Assembly (NCBI RefSeq): GCF_028453695.1
Contig: NC_135781.1
Span: 34,606,777 to 34,670,776 of the forward strand
DNA length: 64,000 bases
Source of the DNA: Augochlora pura
Lineage: Eukaryota; Arthropoda; Insecta; Hymenoptera; Halictidae
Reading direction: 5' to 3'
Position numbers and translations under genes: made by a program. Of this stretch, positions 12,930 through 25,729 are shown piece by piece. Below the pieces are notes generated by a model that was given only the letters and a program-made list of their open reading frames with translations, was not told the DNA's origin and did not search any database. Positions within the stretch are counted from its first letter, which is position 1, and every line of letters starts with the position of its first letter.

Positions 12930-14965
12930 AGTGGCGACCGATGGATAGTTCGCGATAGCCTGCCAACGACGATTCTCCTCCGATCGCGATCGAACCGTCG
13001 TCGAGCCGCTCGCAAGATTTCGCGACCGTTCCATTTTTCACCGAAATCAAAGACTTTTTTTTCTTTTTTTTTTTCTTGGAATCGGACGCGATTCGCGAAC
13101 CGATCCAGCGAGCATTTGTTTAGCTATCGGTTGGCTCTCTAAAACGTCAACAAAGCGGCCGCGTAGGAGTGGCACAAAAGGCAACGCGGTGGCATTGTCC
13201 GCAGGGTGGCCAAAGTAATTGCCGAACGTACAAGCAGGGATCGAATCGACGTCGAGTGAACGCTAATTGGAGACACTCGTCGAAACAAATCTACTTGCGG
13301 GCCGACAGAAACGGTCAGCGAGAGGAACACGGATCCCCGGTGGCCAGGAGCCGATCGCCGTTTCTCCAAACGACGATCCGTTTGTTTTGCCGTGGATGCG
13401 GGTGGACGACTGCTGGGTGGGTAATTGTTTGGGGTCGCGATTAAGCGTGTTGCGTAAAGCGAATGGTGACCTCCCGGTGGCGTGAGACGCGAGCGAAAGA
13501 TACGGAGCCGCGCTCGGTGCATTAATGAAAACGGTCTCGAGAAAAACCGGGCGATTCTTCGCGGCATGGAAGCGAACAGGTAACTCGATTAGCGGGCAAA
13601 CTTTCGGGTACATTGGCAGCACGGGATTGTGCAGCGTGAGGTGTGCGGTGTGCGGTCTGACGGATCACGATGACACCGAGGAGAGAATGCAACATGCGTC
13701 GATCTCTAGGTGGTGAATTAACGACGGGTTATGGTTGCTCGGTGTCGTCGGGCGTGAGAATTGCGATGTATGAAAACAAAGGTTTGATCCAGATACCTTG
13801 CGTCCTCTCGAGAAAAAGAGCACCGTTTACCTTCGCATTCCACGGATAACTGGCGTGGAATACGACCACCGAGAAAGGACATTAGCGCCTGCGCTTCTCC
13901 GCCGTGGAGGGGAGACGGGAGGGTGGCAAAAGCAGCAGCAGCAGCACCGTCGTTGCCGACCCGTGTCATCCCCGTTTCTCTCTCTCTCTCTCTCTCACTC
14001 ACATTCTCTCTCCTACCCGCCTCTCACCTTCTCGTACAGCCCTCCTCCTCGCCCCTCGTCTTTCTATTTTCTCCGTTCTCCTCTCGTTCAAGAGGACACT
14101 CTGCTCGTACTTCCCTTCAGCCTGCATTTCCTTGCCCGATGCTCCAAGGGGCTCCACCAGGGTGAGAACCCTGAGAACGCCCGACTCGGAACTGCGAAAG
14201 AGTGTAAGAGCGAGAGAGAGAGAGAGAGGAATTGCGAGACATCGACGACGATTGCGAAAACGTGCAGCAGCAGCAGCAGCGGCGGCACGCTAATTGTTCC
14301 TCGCCCCGAGCGAAACGAAGAACAAAGCGTGGATCGCGACCGCTTTCGGCGGTCCACCTCCTTAATCGTCGATTAATTCGCGTCGCAAAAGATTGTTCGA
14401 TCGAACGGACACTGGCCGGCGGTCGTCCGCGAATCGATCGATTCGTATCGAGCCCGTACGGTGGTCGACGATGCGGGGGAAACGGTTTCCGACAGTTTCA
14501 AATTTTCGTGCGCCGGACGCGTGGACCGTGGCCGCGTCGAATATTGCAGCATGAAACGCAACGCGGCAGCGTGCAGGCAATGCATGTGGAACGCGAATGG
14601 ACTCGAGATAACGAGGGGCCATTAGGAAATGGAACATTTTCGAATATAAACTTTGCACGTATCCGCGTATCGGTGGCAAATTATTGAACCTTGCGAATCT
14701 ATACAACACCTGCGCAGATGCGCAACCCTTTCCTAGATGCTATTACCGTTCACCCCGTTCATTTGTGTCCTACATTTCATCTTCCTCCGTTCTACTTCTT
14801 TTTAGTCTCGCATCGTTCGTTTCCCCGACATCGAACCTCTACCCAGTACACTCTCGGGGGCGTACCAATAATTCGATAGTCTCCCTCGAAATTGGCTCGC
14901 TCCCCTGACACACTTTGCAACCGGGTGGAATTTCCCGAGCGGAACCAATTAGTCGTAGTTTAATC

Positions 14966-15021
14966 TTCCTTCCTTCCCTCCCTCCCTCCCTCCCTCCCAC
15001 CTTCTTTCTTTCTTTCTTTCT
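14966..15021. repeat. Pyrimidine tetranucleotide repeat (CCTT / CCCT / CTTT)
   Basis: A strand-asymmetric polypyrimidine stretch made of tandem TTCC, CCCT and CTTT units. Confidence 0.85.
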
Positions 15022-16028
15022 CTGGGAAAGGAGGAAAGGGGAGACAGGCTTGCGACGCGTGCACGAAAGAGCGTGCCGCGACACGGTGCTGGTGTTTTGC
15101 CCTCGTGCATACCTAAACACCGTTAAACGGCGGATTCGATGCACGCCCCCCGATTCGAGTCGACCGCTGGCGGCATACCAGTTGATCGACCGCTTCGTCA
15201 AAACAGTAGTCCTATCGATCCACGGTATCCACGTGGCTTCCCTCGTACATTTTAGCGTCGGCCGTCGTGTATGCGATCAAATTTCTCTGTATGCGCGAGA
15301 CGGCGCTATTTGCAGGCTCGTTGTGCAACCCGCCTCCCGTAAATCCGGCCTTGCGAGCTGATCGAACGGCCTCGCGATTAACAAACTTTGCAATTTAGAC
15401 AACTGCAGCGACCAAACTCCGGTCATTGATTCCGATCAGAGGAGCGGCCGATCGCTACCTTCTATTTAAAAAAAGGAACCCACGCGAAATTCGAAAGCAA
15501 TTTTTCCTCAGCTGCCGGACTTCATAACCGTTGCGAGTAGCGGTGGGAGAGGTGGGACTCGTGGACATCCCTGCAACCGTGTTTTCTGTACATGAATGTG
15601 TATTTTGTCATATTCAAAATATAATAATAAACGTTACACACAGTGTAGCTTTTACTTATGGGTCACAACATTTGATCCATGGTTCTGGTGATTCGCTAAA
15701 CACCGACACCGCTCTAGGCTCTCTTGACCGAGTAAAAAGGCCCTGTCGGTTCACGATTCAAGTGGCATCGCGGTGAACCGGTAGCGCGACGCGTCGATCG
15801 CGCTTATCGTTTTCCCGTGGGGGAGAAGCAATTTCGACAAACCGTGTGTGAGAAAAAATCTCGACGCAGTCTCGGCAGTGATCTTGCTCGACGGAGCTCG
15901 CAGACCTTGTCGATCCGTCGATTAGGAACGATGAGAAACGGTCGGACTCTACGATCGTTTCGGAACAAGGCTCGCACGCGGCAGTGTTCCGACACAAACA
16001 CGCAGCTTCTCCCTCGTGGATTTCACGC

Positions 16029-16069
16029 ATCGATCGATCGGCCGATCGATCGATCGATCGATCGATCGA
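16029..16069. repeat. (GATC)n tandem repeat
   Basis: About ten GATC units with one interruption (GGCC), followed directly by a GGC/GAC-rich patch. The unit is palindromic, so the tract can form a hairpin. Confidence 0.9.
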
Positions 16070-18710
16070 CGGCGACGGCGGCGGCGGCGATCGATGCACG
16101 CGTTTCGTTGCGTACTGCTCGACCCTCGAGGCCAGCAACGCGCGCGGTGTATATTCTTAAACGCTACTATTTTTATTCCGAATCGTACGGCGTCTCTGTC
16201 TACGAGAGAGATCGTCTTTGTCGTTATCGTCGGCAATCGTCGTTATGATCGTCGTTGTTGCGTTAACATCACAATAGTTAAAGAAACAATAGAGTATCGC
16301 GAACGCGCACGGCTGCGCGTAGTATTCTCTCTCTTTTTTAATCACACGATTTTTCTTTACGCACGCACTCCCAGGATCGGCAAAACACGCACTCATTATA
16401 CAAAATGTACAAAAGCGCAAACACGCGTACACGTATAGTTAGACATTTGTAAAAAGTTGTTCGTGGTCAGTTATACGAATTTACGTTCGCGCTACTCGCA
16501 TCCGCCCGCGTGTCTACGCGTCTCTCTGTCTCGTCCGTGCGTGTCGACGTTTCATTCATCGTGAAAATGCTCCAGAATCGGTATATATTTTTCGTTTCGA
16601 GACACGTTTATCCATCGATTTTCCCACTATTTTGGAAATACGCGGGCTTTGACGCAGGGTTGCACCCCTGGCCGAGACGCGCCTACGATTACCGGCACGC
16701 ACATTCGCACACCCTCCCCCCACGAGACGTTCGTTATTACTTGACACATGTGATGCGGATCTGTCACCAGGAACATCTACTCCGAAAAGAAAATGACAAC
16801 GTGCATAGTATCTTATTATTCTTAAGATTATTTCGCGCAAGATACGGGCAGTCGTTTCGTTGGCAAACGAAAGAAGATGAAGATGTAGAAAAAGTGACAC
16901 TGTTCGGATCGCTAGGATCGCGTGTACCAAGTACTTAACTGGCACGCAAAGACGCGGAGACGCATAGAAACGTGCTCTCGGTTTTTTTTTTCTTCTTTTC
17001 TCATTTCCTCAATTATTCATCGATTGAAAAATTGCTAGTGGACGCGGCGCACTCGGTAGTCTTATCAAAAAATATCCGAACGTATATCGGGAACAAAGTG
17101 AAGTGTATAAAAGAGGCAGAGGCTGAGGGAGAGAGCGTGTACAGTGGGGAGGAAACAATGATCGGCCGAGTGTGGCGTGGGGCTGTTCTCCGGAGGAGAA
17201 GCAAAGTCTGAGAATGTCTGAACGTATGGGAATTGAACCAGGAACGATGGCGTTTATGCGTATAAAAATAAAAATTTATCTCCGTCTTTAAAAAGTTCCT
17301 TTATCCTATGAACATTAGACCGACGCGCGTCAGCTTCGTCTCTCGCCTCTCTTGACAAATTTTCTCGCTAGAAAACTAAAGTTTGCTGCGAGCGTGACGA
17401 GGTGTTACTGAACGCGCCACGTTTTCCCACTGGATCGGAACACGATTCGCCGGGCCGGCGCCTTGCAAACGAAGAAACAGGCAAGTGCGATTCGAGGATG
17501 GTTCTGCCGTTTAAGTTTTCCAAACGAATCGCGCATCGCTATCCGTCAACGACTCGGCGTACTCGGTCTCTGGGCTAGAATTGGTCTAGTTTCTCGATCG
17601 CGCGCAGAAGCCATCCATGAGAAACGACCGAGCATAATCTTATTTCATCGTCCCGTTCCCATTTTCATCAGTCTGATCGAACGATCGCGCGTGAATCTGT
17701 GGCGCGCTTCGATGATTCGTCGCGATTATTAGTGGAAAATTTTATACTCTTTAAAAACAGTCTTTATACAGTGCTTAAATTATTATGTACAACGTGTAGT
17801 CGATTAAAAAGTAAAAAAAGGACTCTCTTATTGTAATTGTTACGCGTTAGTCGAACGAAACACCTCTCTAGTCGTAGAATCGTGTGGATCTATCCGCGAT
17901 CGATCAAACCTGGTCTTGACTCGTTGTACCCTGCTTGTATCTACAGAAACCGCGGGTGTAGTATGCCGATAGTATGCCGGTTCTCACACATTCTCTTTCT
18001 CTTTATCTTTAGAAACTCGCAAGTTATCTCACGAAAAATTAGTGCCTCGTTGCTCGCATTTTCATCCTTATATTTAACGTCTGCAGTTCCTTTCGGTGCG
18101 ACAGAGAACGCTTTGTTCTCGACACGCATTCGAAAAACGATACGAATATAGAAAACTTATAAATGCACGGCGCTATAAAGGTTGTTCAAAAAAATTCTCT
18201 GTCGTAACGGACGGTCCTCGCGCATAAAATCTAAGTACCTCCTTAAAGTATGCTGGCGGCAGGACCGTGACGAAATAATACGTCCAATCAACAAAGACTA
18301 ATAACGGTTCCACACGGTCCCGCGTAAAGGAGTGCCCGGGCAAGCGAATAGAAAAGCCGAGGGATAGGCTAACGCGGAACGGAAGTGAAGCAAAGATGGA
18401 TGGAAAGAAATGATAATTACCTATGAGCTGCCGTTGAAACCAGTCGTAAATAAAAGGAAGAGGAAGGAAAAGATGAGAAACGATGGAACGCGTGCTCCGC
18501 CAACCGCACGGTCGAACTTCGCGGCTCTGTTCAACGATTCGCGTCGCTCGACTCGATCCGTACGCCCAATCTTGGTCTCGACCTCTTCGAGAAGAGGAAC
18601 ACGAAAGCTCGAAGGGGTTTGCCGGCCTTTTTCTTTGCTCGTTTCGCACAAGAGTTCGGAGGAACGGTACCGCCTCGAGCATCGCTTTTCTTTCACTTGG
18701 AACACGCATA

Positions 18711-21700
18711 TCATCTCAACAAATACTTGTAGGCCGCGCAATTCCCAGCAATTATAATAAATAAGACTTTCGATAGAGGAAGGAATGGCGCTAAACTGGA
18801 AGCTGCCTTTGTTGCGTCCTCGCAAACACCTGCAACAAAAGATAACGGGGTATATAACGTTGATGGAAGGAAACAATGATTTAAGAATGAAGGAAGTGTA
18901 TGGAATTTCATCGGGTATACGTCATCGTCAACACACCTTGATTCGCGAGGGTGTGAGTCCACGCGTCCTCCGCTGGTTCCCTGTGGCAAACGCGATCCAA
19001 TCTCGTAACCCAAAATTCTTGATCGGGCAGTTTAGCTTTATTATTTGACCCCGTCGTCTTCCCTGCGTTACCTTTCAATCGCATGGACAAACAATATGTC
19101 TGTCCCAATCCGGGAGTGGTCTGACTGGTTTTCCGGGACACTATCGTGTACCAGGCATCCTTTTCTTCCCAACTTCCATGGCAGTAATACGCTGCAAGAA
19201 TCGAACAAACATTACAAACATTTATTCTTTTACGCAAATCGATGAATCATATTCAAGAAAAATTTACTCGTTTCTTCACTGCCACACGATTTTCTAGTAA
19301 TAATCTCGCTTTGATCCGACGAGGTGCATCCTATCTCAACATCGGTGGTGCTACACTCATCTCCGTGTTCTTCCTGCTGAAGTTGTTGTTCTCCTCCGTG
19401 CTGATGATGGTGATGGTGATGGTGGTGTACCTGCTGTTGCTGATGCTGTCGTTGAAGTTGATCGTGCGTCTTCACCTGTTGCAGGTCCTCGTTCCATGTT
19501 CTCCTTTTGACGATTCTGGACGAACGTTTCTCGCTGCGACGCTGTCGACGAATCGACGTGCCAGCCAAGTGGAACGGAGCGAATCCTAGCATGGTATATC
19601 TCCCATGGTTCGGGCACTTCCTCTGGCGCAGGGACGAGCCTGCGTCAACGATCGATCGGTTAACTTCGCTACCTTTAAAGTTTTCCACGATGTTCAACTA
19701 CTCTATTACTCACTGATGAGTGTGGTGTACGGCATGGTGGATGTATTCGAGAGAGAGCACGCCTCGTCCGGCATTATGGCCTTTTGATCTACAAGAGATC
19801 GATGGTCAGAAACGAATCACAGTGCACAGAGTCGCGCAGATGCTTTAAAAGTACTCACCCGACTGTTGTAACTCTATAATATGTTGATCCCGTTTGTGGA
19901 ATATCATGCAAACGTAACCGATATCGCTGCAACCATAATGTCGTTAGGTTCTAGTAGAAAGCCGACAATACACAATACCGCCTATACTTACCAGCCGCTG
20001 GTTACGTGAGCAATTAATTGTACTTTGTGCCCTTGCGCGCTATCGCCAGAGTGGAATTTCTCTAGATTATGGCAGACGATTTTCTCGTCGTGGGACGTGT
20101 CCCCCTCGGTATTTTGTACTCGCACTTTCAGAGTTGCATTCTTGTTCGTAAAGTGATAGATCTTGGTACCATCCAACGAATGCCAATCGTGATGCTCGGT
20201 GATCCAGGAGGGATATTTACATTTATTGTGCTCTTTGTCGACTGTGAAAACAACGAATGATAAGGGTGAAGATGGAAAATGGCTAACACAACGCACGTAA
20301 CGAGACGAGTTTCCTACTTTTTGTCAGTTTGATCGTAGGCGATCCCTCGGAAACAGTGGTTAGGCCGTTGCAGGTAGGTTCGCCGGATTGAGCCAGTAGA
20401 TAGACCACCTTCCCCTGATGATGTGTTCTCTCCTCGTACAAGAAACATCTAAATGAATCACGAATAGATTAAAAACTGAGGAACCGTAACACTGGAATGC
20501 AAATCGTGTATATTCGAACGCGAAAGATACCTGTAGGTTTTCTCAGCACCGGACACGCTTCTTCCCTTCAAAGTTCCAACTAGATATTTATTGCGACCAT
20601 CGTTCCACACCGCCAGGCACTGCAATTCTTCCGCTGAAACGCGAAATAATTTGAACGACATTACGAAAATGTTCTCATTGAACCAAATTGTGATCAGAAT
20701 TTGCAGGTACTGACTGTTGCTTTCGCTCCTGGTAATGTCCGGGCAAGCTTGGTACTTGAGAAGCAATTTACTTTCGTCGGTGCACTTCTCCCCGAGGCTG
20801 ACAGGAGACAAGCACTCGCCATAGCCCTTATCGTATGAAAACGTGAACGACGACCCGCTGAAAGGGCACGGTATCGGCTTAGAATTCACGCGGAACATCG
20901 AGAAAAGCGTATCGTCCGATTTGATGGTCGAGCACATATCTTCCAACGGGATTTGCGACGGGTGACAGTATCCTACAGCAGGAAAACGATCGATTAGTTG
21001 TAGACCGGATGAGACATTTCTAGGGAGACTTTGATTCCTATCTTACCCTCGCGAAACTGTATCACATTCTCGTGTCTGTCATTGACGATTAGGCAGTGGT
21101 AACAATTGTCTCCGCTAAAATCGAGAATGAATGCACCATCTGTTTTGCACTATAGTTCCTTACGTTTTCTTAATTTCTACTTACTAAATGATGTACGAAT
21201 CGGCAGATCGCTCCACACACGTTTTTTCACCCAGAGAAGTGGCGTTTACGGTAACCGACACCACTTTGCTATGCTCGTACCATTCACCGGCCCAACTCGC
21301 CGGGAACTCGCAGGAACCTATCACAATATCATTCACTGTGTCCTTACTGTATTCATTATCCAAGCCTACTTGGAGAGTCAAAATGACAGACTTAACATTT
21401 TAAACCGCTCGCGGAGGATTGTAGAATGTCTTTAGTCTGGGGATATATAATAATAAAAATGGCGGGACGTTTCAATATACAGTCATGTTGTCGTTGTAAA
21501 TCGACATATCTTACAATTTGTCATTTTTATGAACCAGCAGGTTCAGGCGTTAAAGCGTTCTCAATGCCGTTAATACAATTTTAGAGAAGCGTTGAAGAAA
21601 TCAATTTGTATTTCAAATCGAGCTGATTTGAAATCGTGCGACGGCCGTTATCTTGACGTAAGCGTTTTCTATTGGACGGAAAGGGGAAATGAAAGGAGGG

Positions 21701-21838
21701 ATGGCGGTAGTACCGGTGGTTCTAACATTGCTACTCACCTTTCACGGAAGGTACGTCGGTCAACGATAGGATTAAAAGCATCAGCATCGTCACGGGGCCA
21801 AGATTCCCTTCTCGATGCGAAAAGGAATGGTCCAGCAT
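18711..21838 (-). CDS. Secreted or GPI/membrane-anchored Cys-rich insect protein (DUF7042-7045-like)
   Basis: Twelve exons join in phase to 643 residues: 21838-21739, 21317-21185, 21114-21047, 20972-20715, 20633-20531, 20448-20318, 20241-19992, 19926-19859, 19788-19714, 19639-19268, 19191-18937 and 18829-18711. A signal peptide (core MLMLLILSL) follows either Met1 or the in-frame ATG at 21787. The mature chain starts GSCEFPASWAGEWYEHS and has many paired cysteines, including NCYHC and CDIGYVC. The last exon ends in a hydrophobic stretch (VLFIIIAGNCAAYKYLLR), which fits a GPI-attachment signal or a C-terminal membrane anchor. The pattern resembles uncharacterised insect ectodomain proteins that I recall as domains DUF7042 to DUF7045; that label is from memory. 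Function unknown. Two oddities: exon 10 carries an eight-His and poly-Gln insertion, and exon 4 needs the donor GTCAGT. Confidence 0.85.
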
Positions 21839-24500
21839 CCTGAAATAAAAATGTACGGTTTACAGTTCGCATAAAATTGATGACACTGCCACTGTCACAG
21901 TTGATAAGATTTATTTGCCGGTATTTAAAACATTGCGTCGCACGTACATGGTTCCGAAGGAAACAGTTACCCTCGATTGCTCAAATTACGTTCCGTCAGA
22001 TTGTTACGAATAAAACGATCGGCGAAGTGACAACGAAGCACTGTAACACGATCGCGCCTTATCGGTTGTTGGCACCTTCAGATATCGATGTCACTTCTGT
22101 CGTTATCATCGTTATCGCGGATTTATTTGACCGGAAACGTATCAGCACGCGTGTGTCATTTGGCGTTTCAAGAGTCGCGACGTATCGGAATCGCCGAAAG
22201 CAAAAAATAGGCTCGTTTGCGGTCGCTTATGGTGACGTTCGAGACTGTGCACTACTGCGCGACAACCAGAAAATGCAGCTACGTACAAAACCTGTGAGAG
22301 GGATGCATTATTCAACAAGGTACACGTGTTTCTTTCCGTTTCGTTCCACTCGTGCTCCCTTTACCGCAAGTCTCCTACACATCTACTACCCTTTCGTGAG
22401 ACCTATGCGCAAACAGTCGTATACATTTCTGCGCATCTACTTTTCAAGGGGTTACAACATTATCAAAGTAAAAAAAAACTTGCCCATATTTCTGCATAAA
22501 TTATAAAAATACAGGCGAGCGAACTTTAACCAAAAAGTGTATAAGGTGACGCGATATAAATTTCTGTCCCGTACCGAGATTACCTATACAATTTTTTAAA
22601 AGTTCTCGACATTGACACAGCACTGTCATTGAAAATCGTATTAGTAGGATTGTTCAATAAAACGATACTTCAAAATATGCTAATATTTTAAATCTCAATC
22701 TTTCGTTGATCCAACATCCGTTTCCATTACCGTTTTTTATTATCCACGTCTATCGCGCTCTAATATTCTGGTCGAACTAACCTTTGTGTGTTTGATCTGC
22801 AACGCTGTGACGAGGAAGGGGTGCAGAATTCCAATAGATGAAATATCACATAATGTTCTCGAGCAAAAGCACGCGCGAGTCAATCGGCACACAAAGCTAC
22901 GGGCGATTCGAGGCCGTTCAGATCACAGAATTAGAAAATATCTCGTTGGGAACCCATTTTTAGAGAAGAAACGATCGTTCTTCAACGAAGCATCGTACAC
23001 GTTCGCGCACTGCACGATATTGTTCATCACCGATGGAACTTTCTTCAGGAATGCGAACGTAATCCGGTCAAGGGAACGACCAAATCGCGTCCGATCTCTT
23101 CGGCGAAGCTGCATCGGTAGCGTCGCAGCACACAGGAGAGCAATGCTCCACGTTTTCTATGACCGCGAACGCCGTGACCATCACTGTCCGAAACGGCCAC
23201 ATTAGTCGGGGGAAAACTGTCGAACACGGGGATGTCTTTCGTTAATCGCACTACACAATTTCTGCAACCCTCGCTCGCCGATTTGCCCCTCGGACGTTCG
23301 AGACAATAAGCCGCACACGAACGTGCGGAATGCAGTCGCTTTTCATAGCTCGTCCCTCGAACCGGTTCTCAATTTTCAGGTATCTTTTGAACGCGACGAC
23401 CCCGTCGACCGTGTATCGTTATCCGTCTTCTTGTTCCCTCGTTCTTCGCCGCTGTTAGGCTCGTTTTCACGCTCGTATGCTCAATCGCTCGCCCATGCAA
23501 ACAATGGCGGCGACAACGACCAATGTATGGCGACCGATACGCCACACGACTATAGCATGTACTTGTACGATAACGTGACACACTGCGGATGCACACATCC
23601 ATTCATCGATCCTGATACTGTGTTCGTATTATATAAGGTAGATTGGACACGTCAATGATTAGGATTTTCCTACCTTTTTCTGTTAACTACATTCTACGTT
23701 CTCCCCTATTTTCCACGTACACATCGCACACTTCGTCTTTATACTAGTAGACGTTTAACAACTCCTCGATTTTCCCATTGTCCTTTGGATTCTATTTGGT
23801 CTGATTATTTCGGCATTCCGTTTCCAATAATATGTATTTTGGTGCATTACGCATATGTACATACTTCTTTTATCAGAATTGTTCTTTGTTTGCACGTAAA
23901 TATTTGAATAAAACTATCGGTGCATCGACAGGGAAAGTGATGTTTAGGGAATTTAAATGTTTAGGGAGAACGGACAAACTATGCTAGGGATTAATTGCAG
24001 ATCCCGTTTTGACCATCACGAGATAAAGTCACTACAAGGCTCTTGAATAGAGAGAATGCAGCGAATTGCTGTGCTCTGATTTGCTGACGATTCTCATAGT
24101 GCTGCCTTTATAGTCTATGACGAAGAGAGGAAATAGCGAGTGAATTCCAAACAATATAGTGAATACAATTTGAATGTTAACCTAAAATGTAAGTAATCGA
24201 AATGGTGATACGTCCTTTTTATTTCTTCCACGTTAAGCATTAGTGCCTGTGAAAGTTGGTAAGTAATAAGATGAAAAGTACAATGAAAGAGTTGAACAAT
24301 TAGAAAAATTCTGTGATTTTTGTGAATATATAACATATTTTTGAAGTTAGATTACAAAGAATACAAACATTTTTTCAAGGAGTATCATAAATAAAAATCA
24401 AACTTCCTTTAAACTACACAAAATGCAAAGAAACAAAATATTCATTAATAGTCGAACAATTATTAATAAGTTAATATTTATATAAATTCTTTAGATAAAA
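21839..24500. other. Intergenic DNA between two divergent genes; no supported gene
   Basis: This holds the upstream regions of the minus-strand Cys-rich protein and of Hop2 on +. Open frames of up to 209 codons (21877-22506, +) and 139 codons (22786-23205, +) are compositionally random and match nothing I know. Composition moves from CpG-containing to AT-rich along this stretch. No repeat, RNA gene or clear promoter element was recognised. Confidence 0.5.
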
Positions 24501-25709
24501 ATGGCTGATGTTGTATATAATTTTATGAAAATACAAAACAGGCCTTATAGTGTTAATGACATAGTGGCTAATCTACACAATGAATATGGTAAAAATTCTG
24601 TGCAAAAAGCTATAGACAAATTAGTAGCTGAAGGGAAGATATTTGAAAAAGTAAGATACCTACTTTTAAATGTGTAACAAATTAGTAGAAATAAGTTGAT
24701 AGTGGAAAATGAAATGTCACTAGTTCGTAATCCCAGCTCAAAAATAAATTGTGCACATGTTACGAAATCTTTTAAAGGCAATAACTTTCAATTGAAAATA
24801 AAAATTTAAGCTTCGTAATTATTTTATGCTTTTTCGGTACGAAAAATTAAGGGAACGCGCTATTTATTAAAACTTTAACACCCAATATTAACAAAAAACG
24901 CATCATTAGAAGTCTATAACGAAAACGTAAATAACAGTTTGAAATAGTATTTCGTTTATAAGTATTGTTATTAGTTATTATTAAAAAAATTGCGATGTAC
25001 AATATTTTTTCCTGAGACCTTTTTCCCGAGTAACATTTAATTTGCTAATCGATATCCCGATGCCCAAAATTTAATAGATTGGTAAATATTTTGAATGTAA
25101 TATTTCGCGGCGATATTATATTTTTATTCTAGCGAAAATATTAGAATAATATATGAACAAATTTTATCTTATGCTTTCAACTTATTTTTACGTACGATAT
25201 TACGAAATATTCAAATACATTCAAACACAATACAAAATTTATAACTTTTACATCAGGTTTATGGAAAACAGAAGGTTTATTGTCCAATTCAGGATTCAAA
25301 TTTGGAAGTACACGAATTGATGAGGATAGATAAAGAATTACAGGCGCATGCCAATGAAGTTGAGTCCAAGTATCAGGAATTAGAGAAAGAAATTAAAGTT
25401 CAAGAAGCCTTATTGATATCTATAAAATCTAGTATTACGATTGAAGAAGCTAAAAGACAAAGAAACGAACTCGAAGAACGTATTGCGGTATTAACAAATA
25501 AATTAGATGCATTGATGGCACTAAGTGGTACTGAAGATTTGGCCGAATCTAAGAGGAAAGCGGAGAGAGCGCTGAACGAATATTCACGCGAATACACTAA
25601 ACGAAGACGTTTATGTACCGAAATTGTCGATTGTATATTGGAAAATTATCCTGGTAGTAAAACTGAGTTATATGAAGAGATAGGTATCGAACCGAAAATT
25701 GTTCAGTGA
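24501..25709 (+). CDS. Hop2: Homologous-pairing protein 2 (Hop2 / PSMC3IP / TBPIP)
   Basis: Two exons, 24501-24650 and 25257-25709, join in phase 0 (GT at 24651, AG at 25255-25256) to a 200-aa protein, close to the usual 200-220. The N-terminal 60 residues form the winged-helix domain with the family motif NRPYSVNDIVANL and, across the splice, GKIFEKVYGKQKVY. A coiled coil covers about residues 70-140, and the tail has the typical KRRRLCTEIVDCILENYP segment. Hop2 pairs with Mnd1 and helps Dmc1 and Rad51 carry out strand invasion between homologous chromosomes in meiosis. Drosophila melanogaster has lost Hop2 and Mnd1, while many other insects keep them. A canonical AATAAA lies 15 bases past the stop. 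Confidence 0.95.
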
Positions 25710-25723
25710 AGCTCTCTATATTT

Positions 25724-25729
25724 AATAAA
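25724..25729 (+). terminator. Poly(A) signal of Hop2
   Basis: AATAAA located 15 bases after the Hop2 stop codon on the same strand. Confidence 0.7.

Larger units (their letters stand above)
11685..18710. other. CpG-rich, repeat-rich region upstream of RGK; no supported gene
   Basis: About 7 kb of GC-rich, CpG-rich DNA lies between the first visible RGK exon and the 3' end of the minus-strand Cys-rich protein gene. It holds many simple repeats: GA at 11733-11777, CTAG at 12908-12929, CT at 13977-13997, CCTT/CTTT at about 14966-15021 and GATC at 16029-16069. Frames of up to 276 codons exist on both strands, but they overlap, are Arg/Ser/Pro-rich and have no recognisable domain. The missing 5' exon or exons and promoter of the RGK gene probably lie here or beyond, and the 3' UTR of the next gene lies near the right edge. 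I could not place either one. Confidence 0.5.

Noticed and set aside
16029..16069. GATC repeat considered as a protein-binding array
   Set aside because: It is a simple tetranucleotide repeat; nothing beyond the repetition points to a binding site.
17220..17290. tRNA-like T-arm word (GGTTCAATTCC on the minus strand)
   Set aside because: The flanking bases do not form a T stem or acceptor stem, and no D arm or anticodon arm can be placed.
21877..22506. 209-codon plus-strand frame
   Set aside because: Random-looking composition, no domain and no partner exons; open by chance in intergenic DNA.
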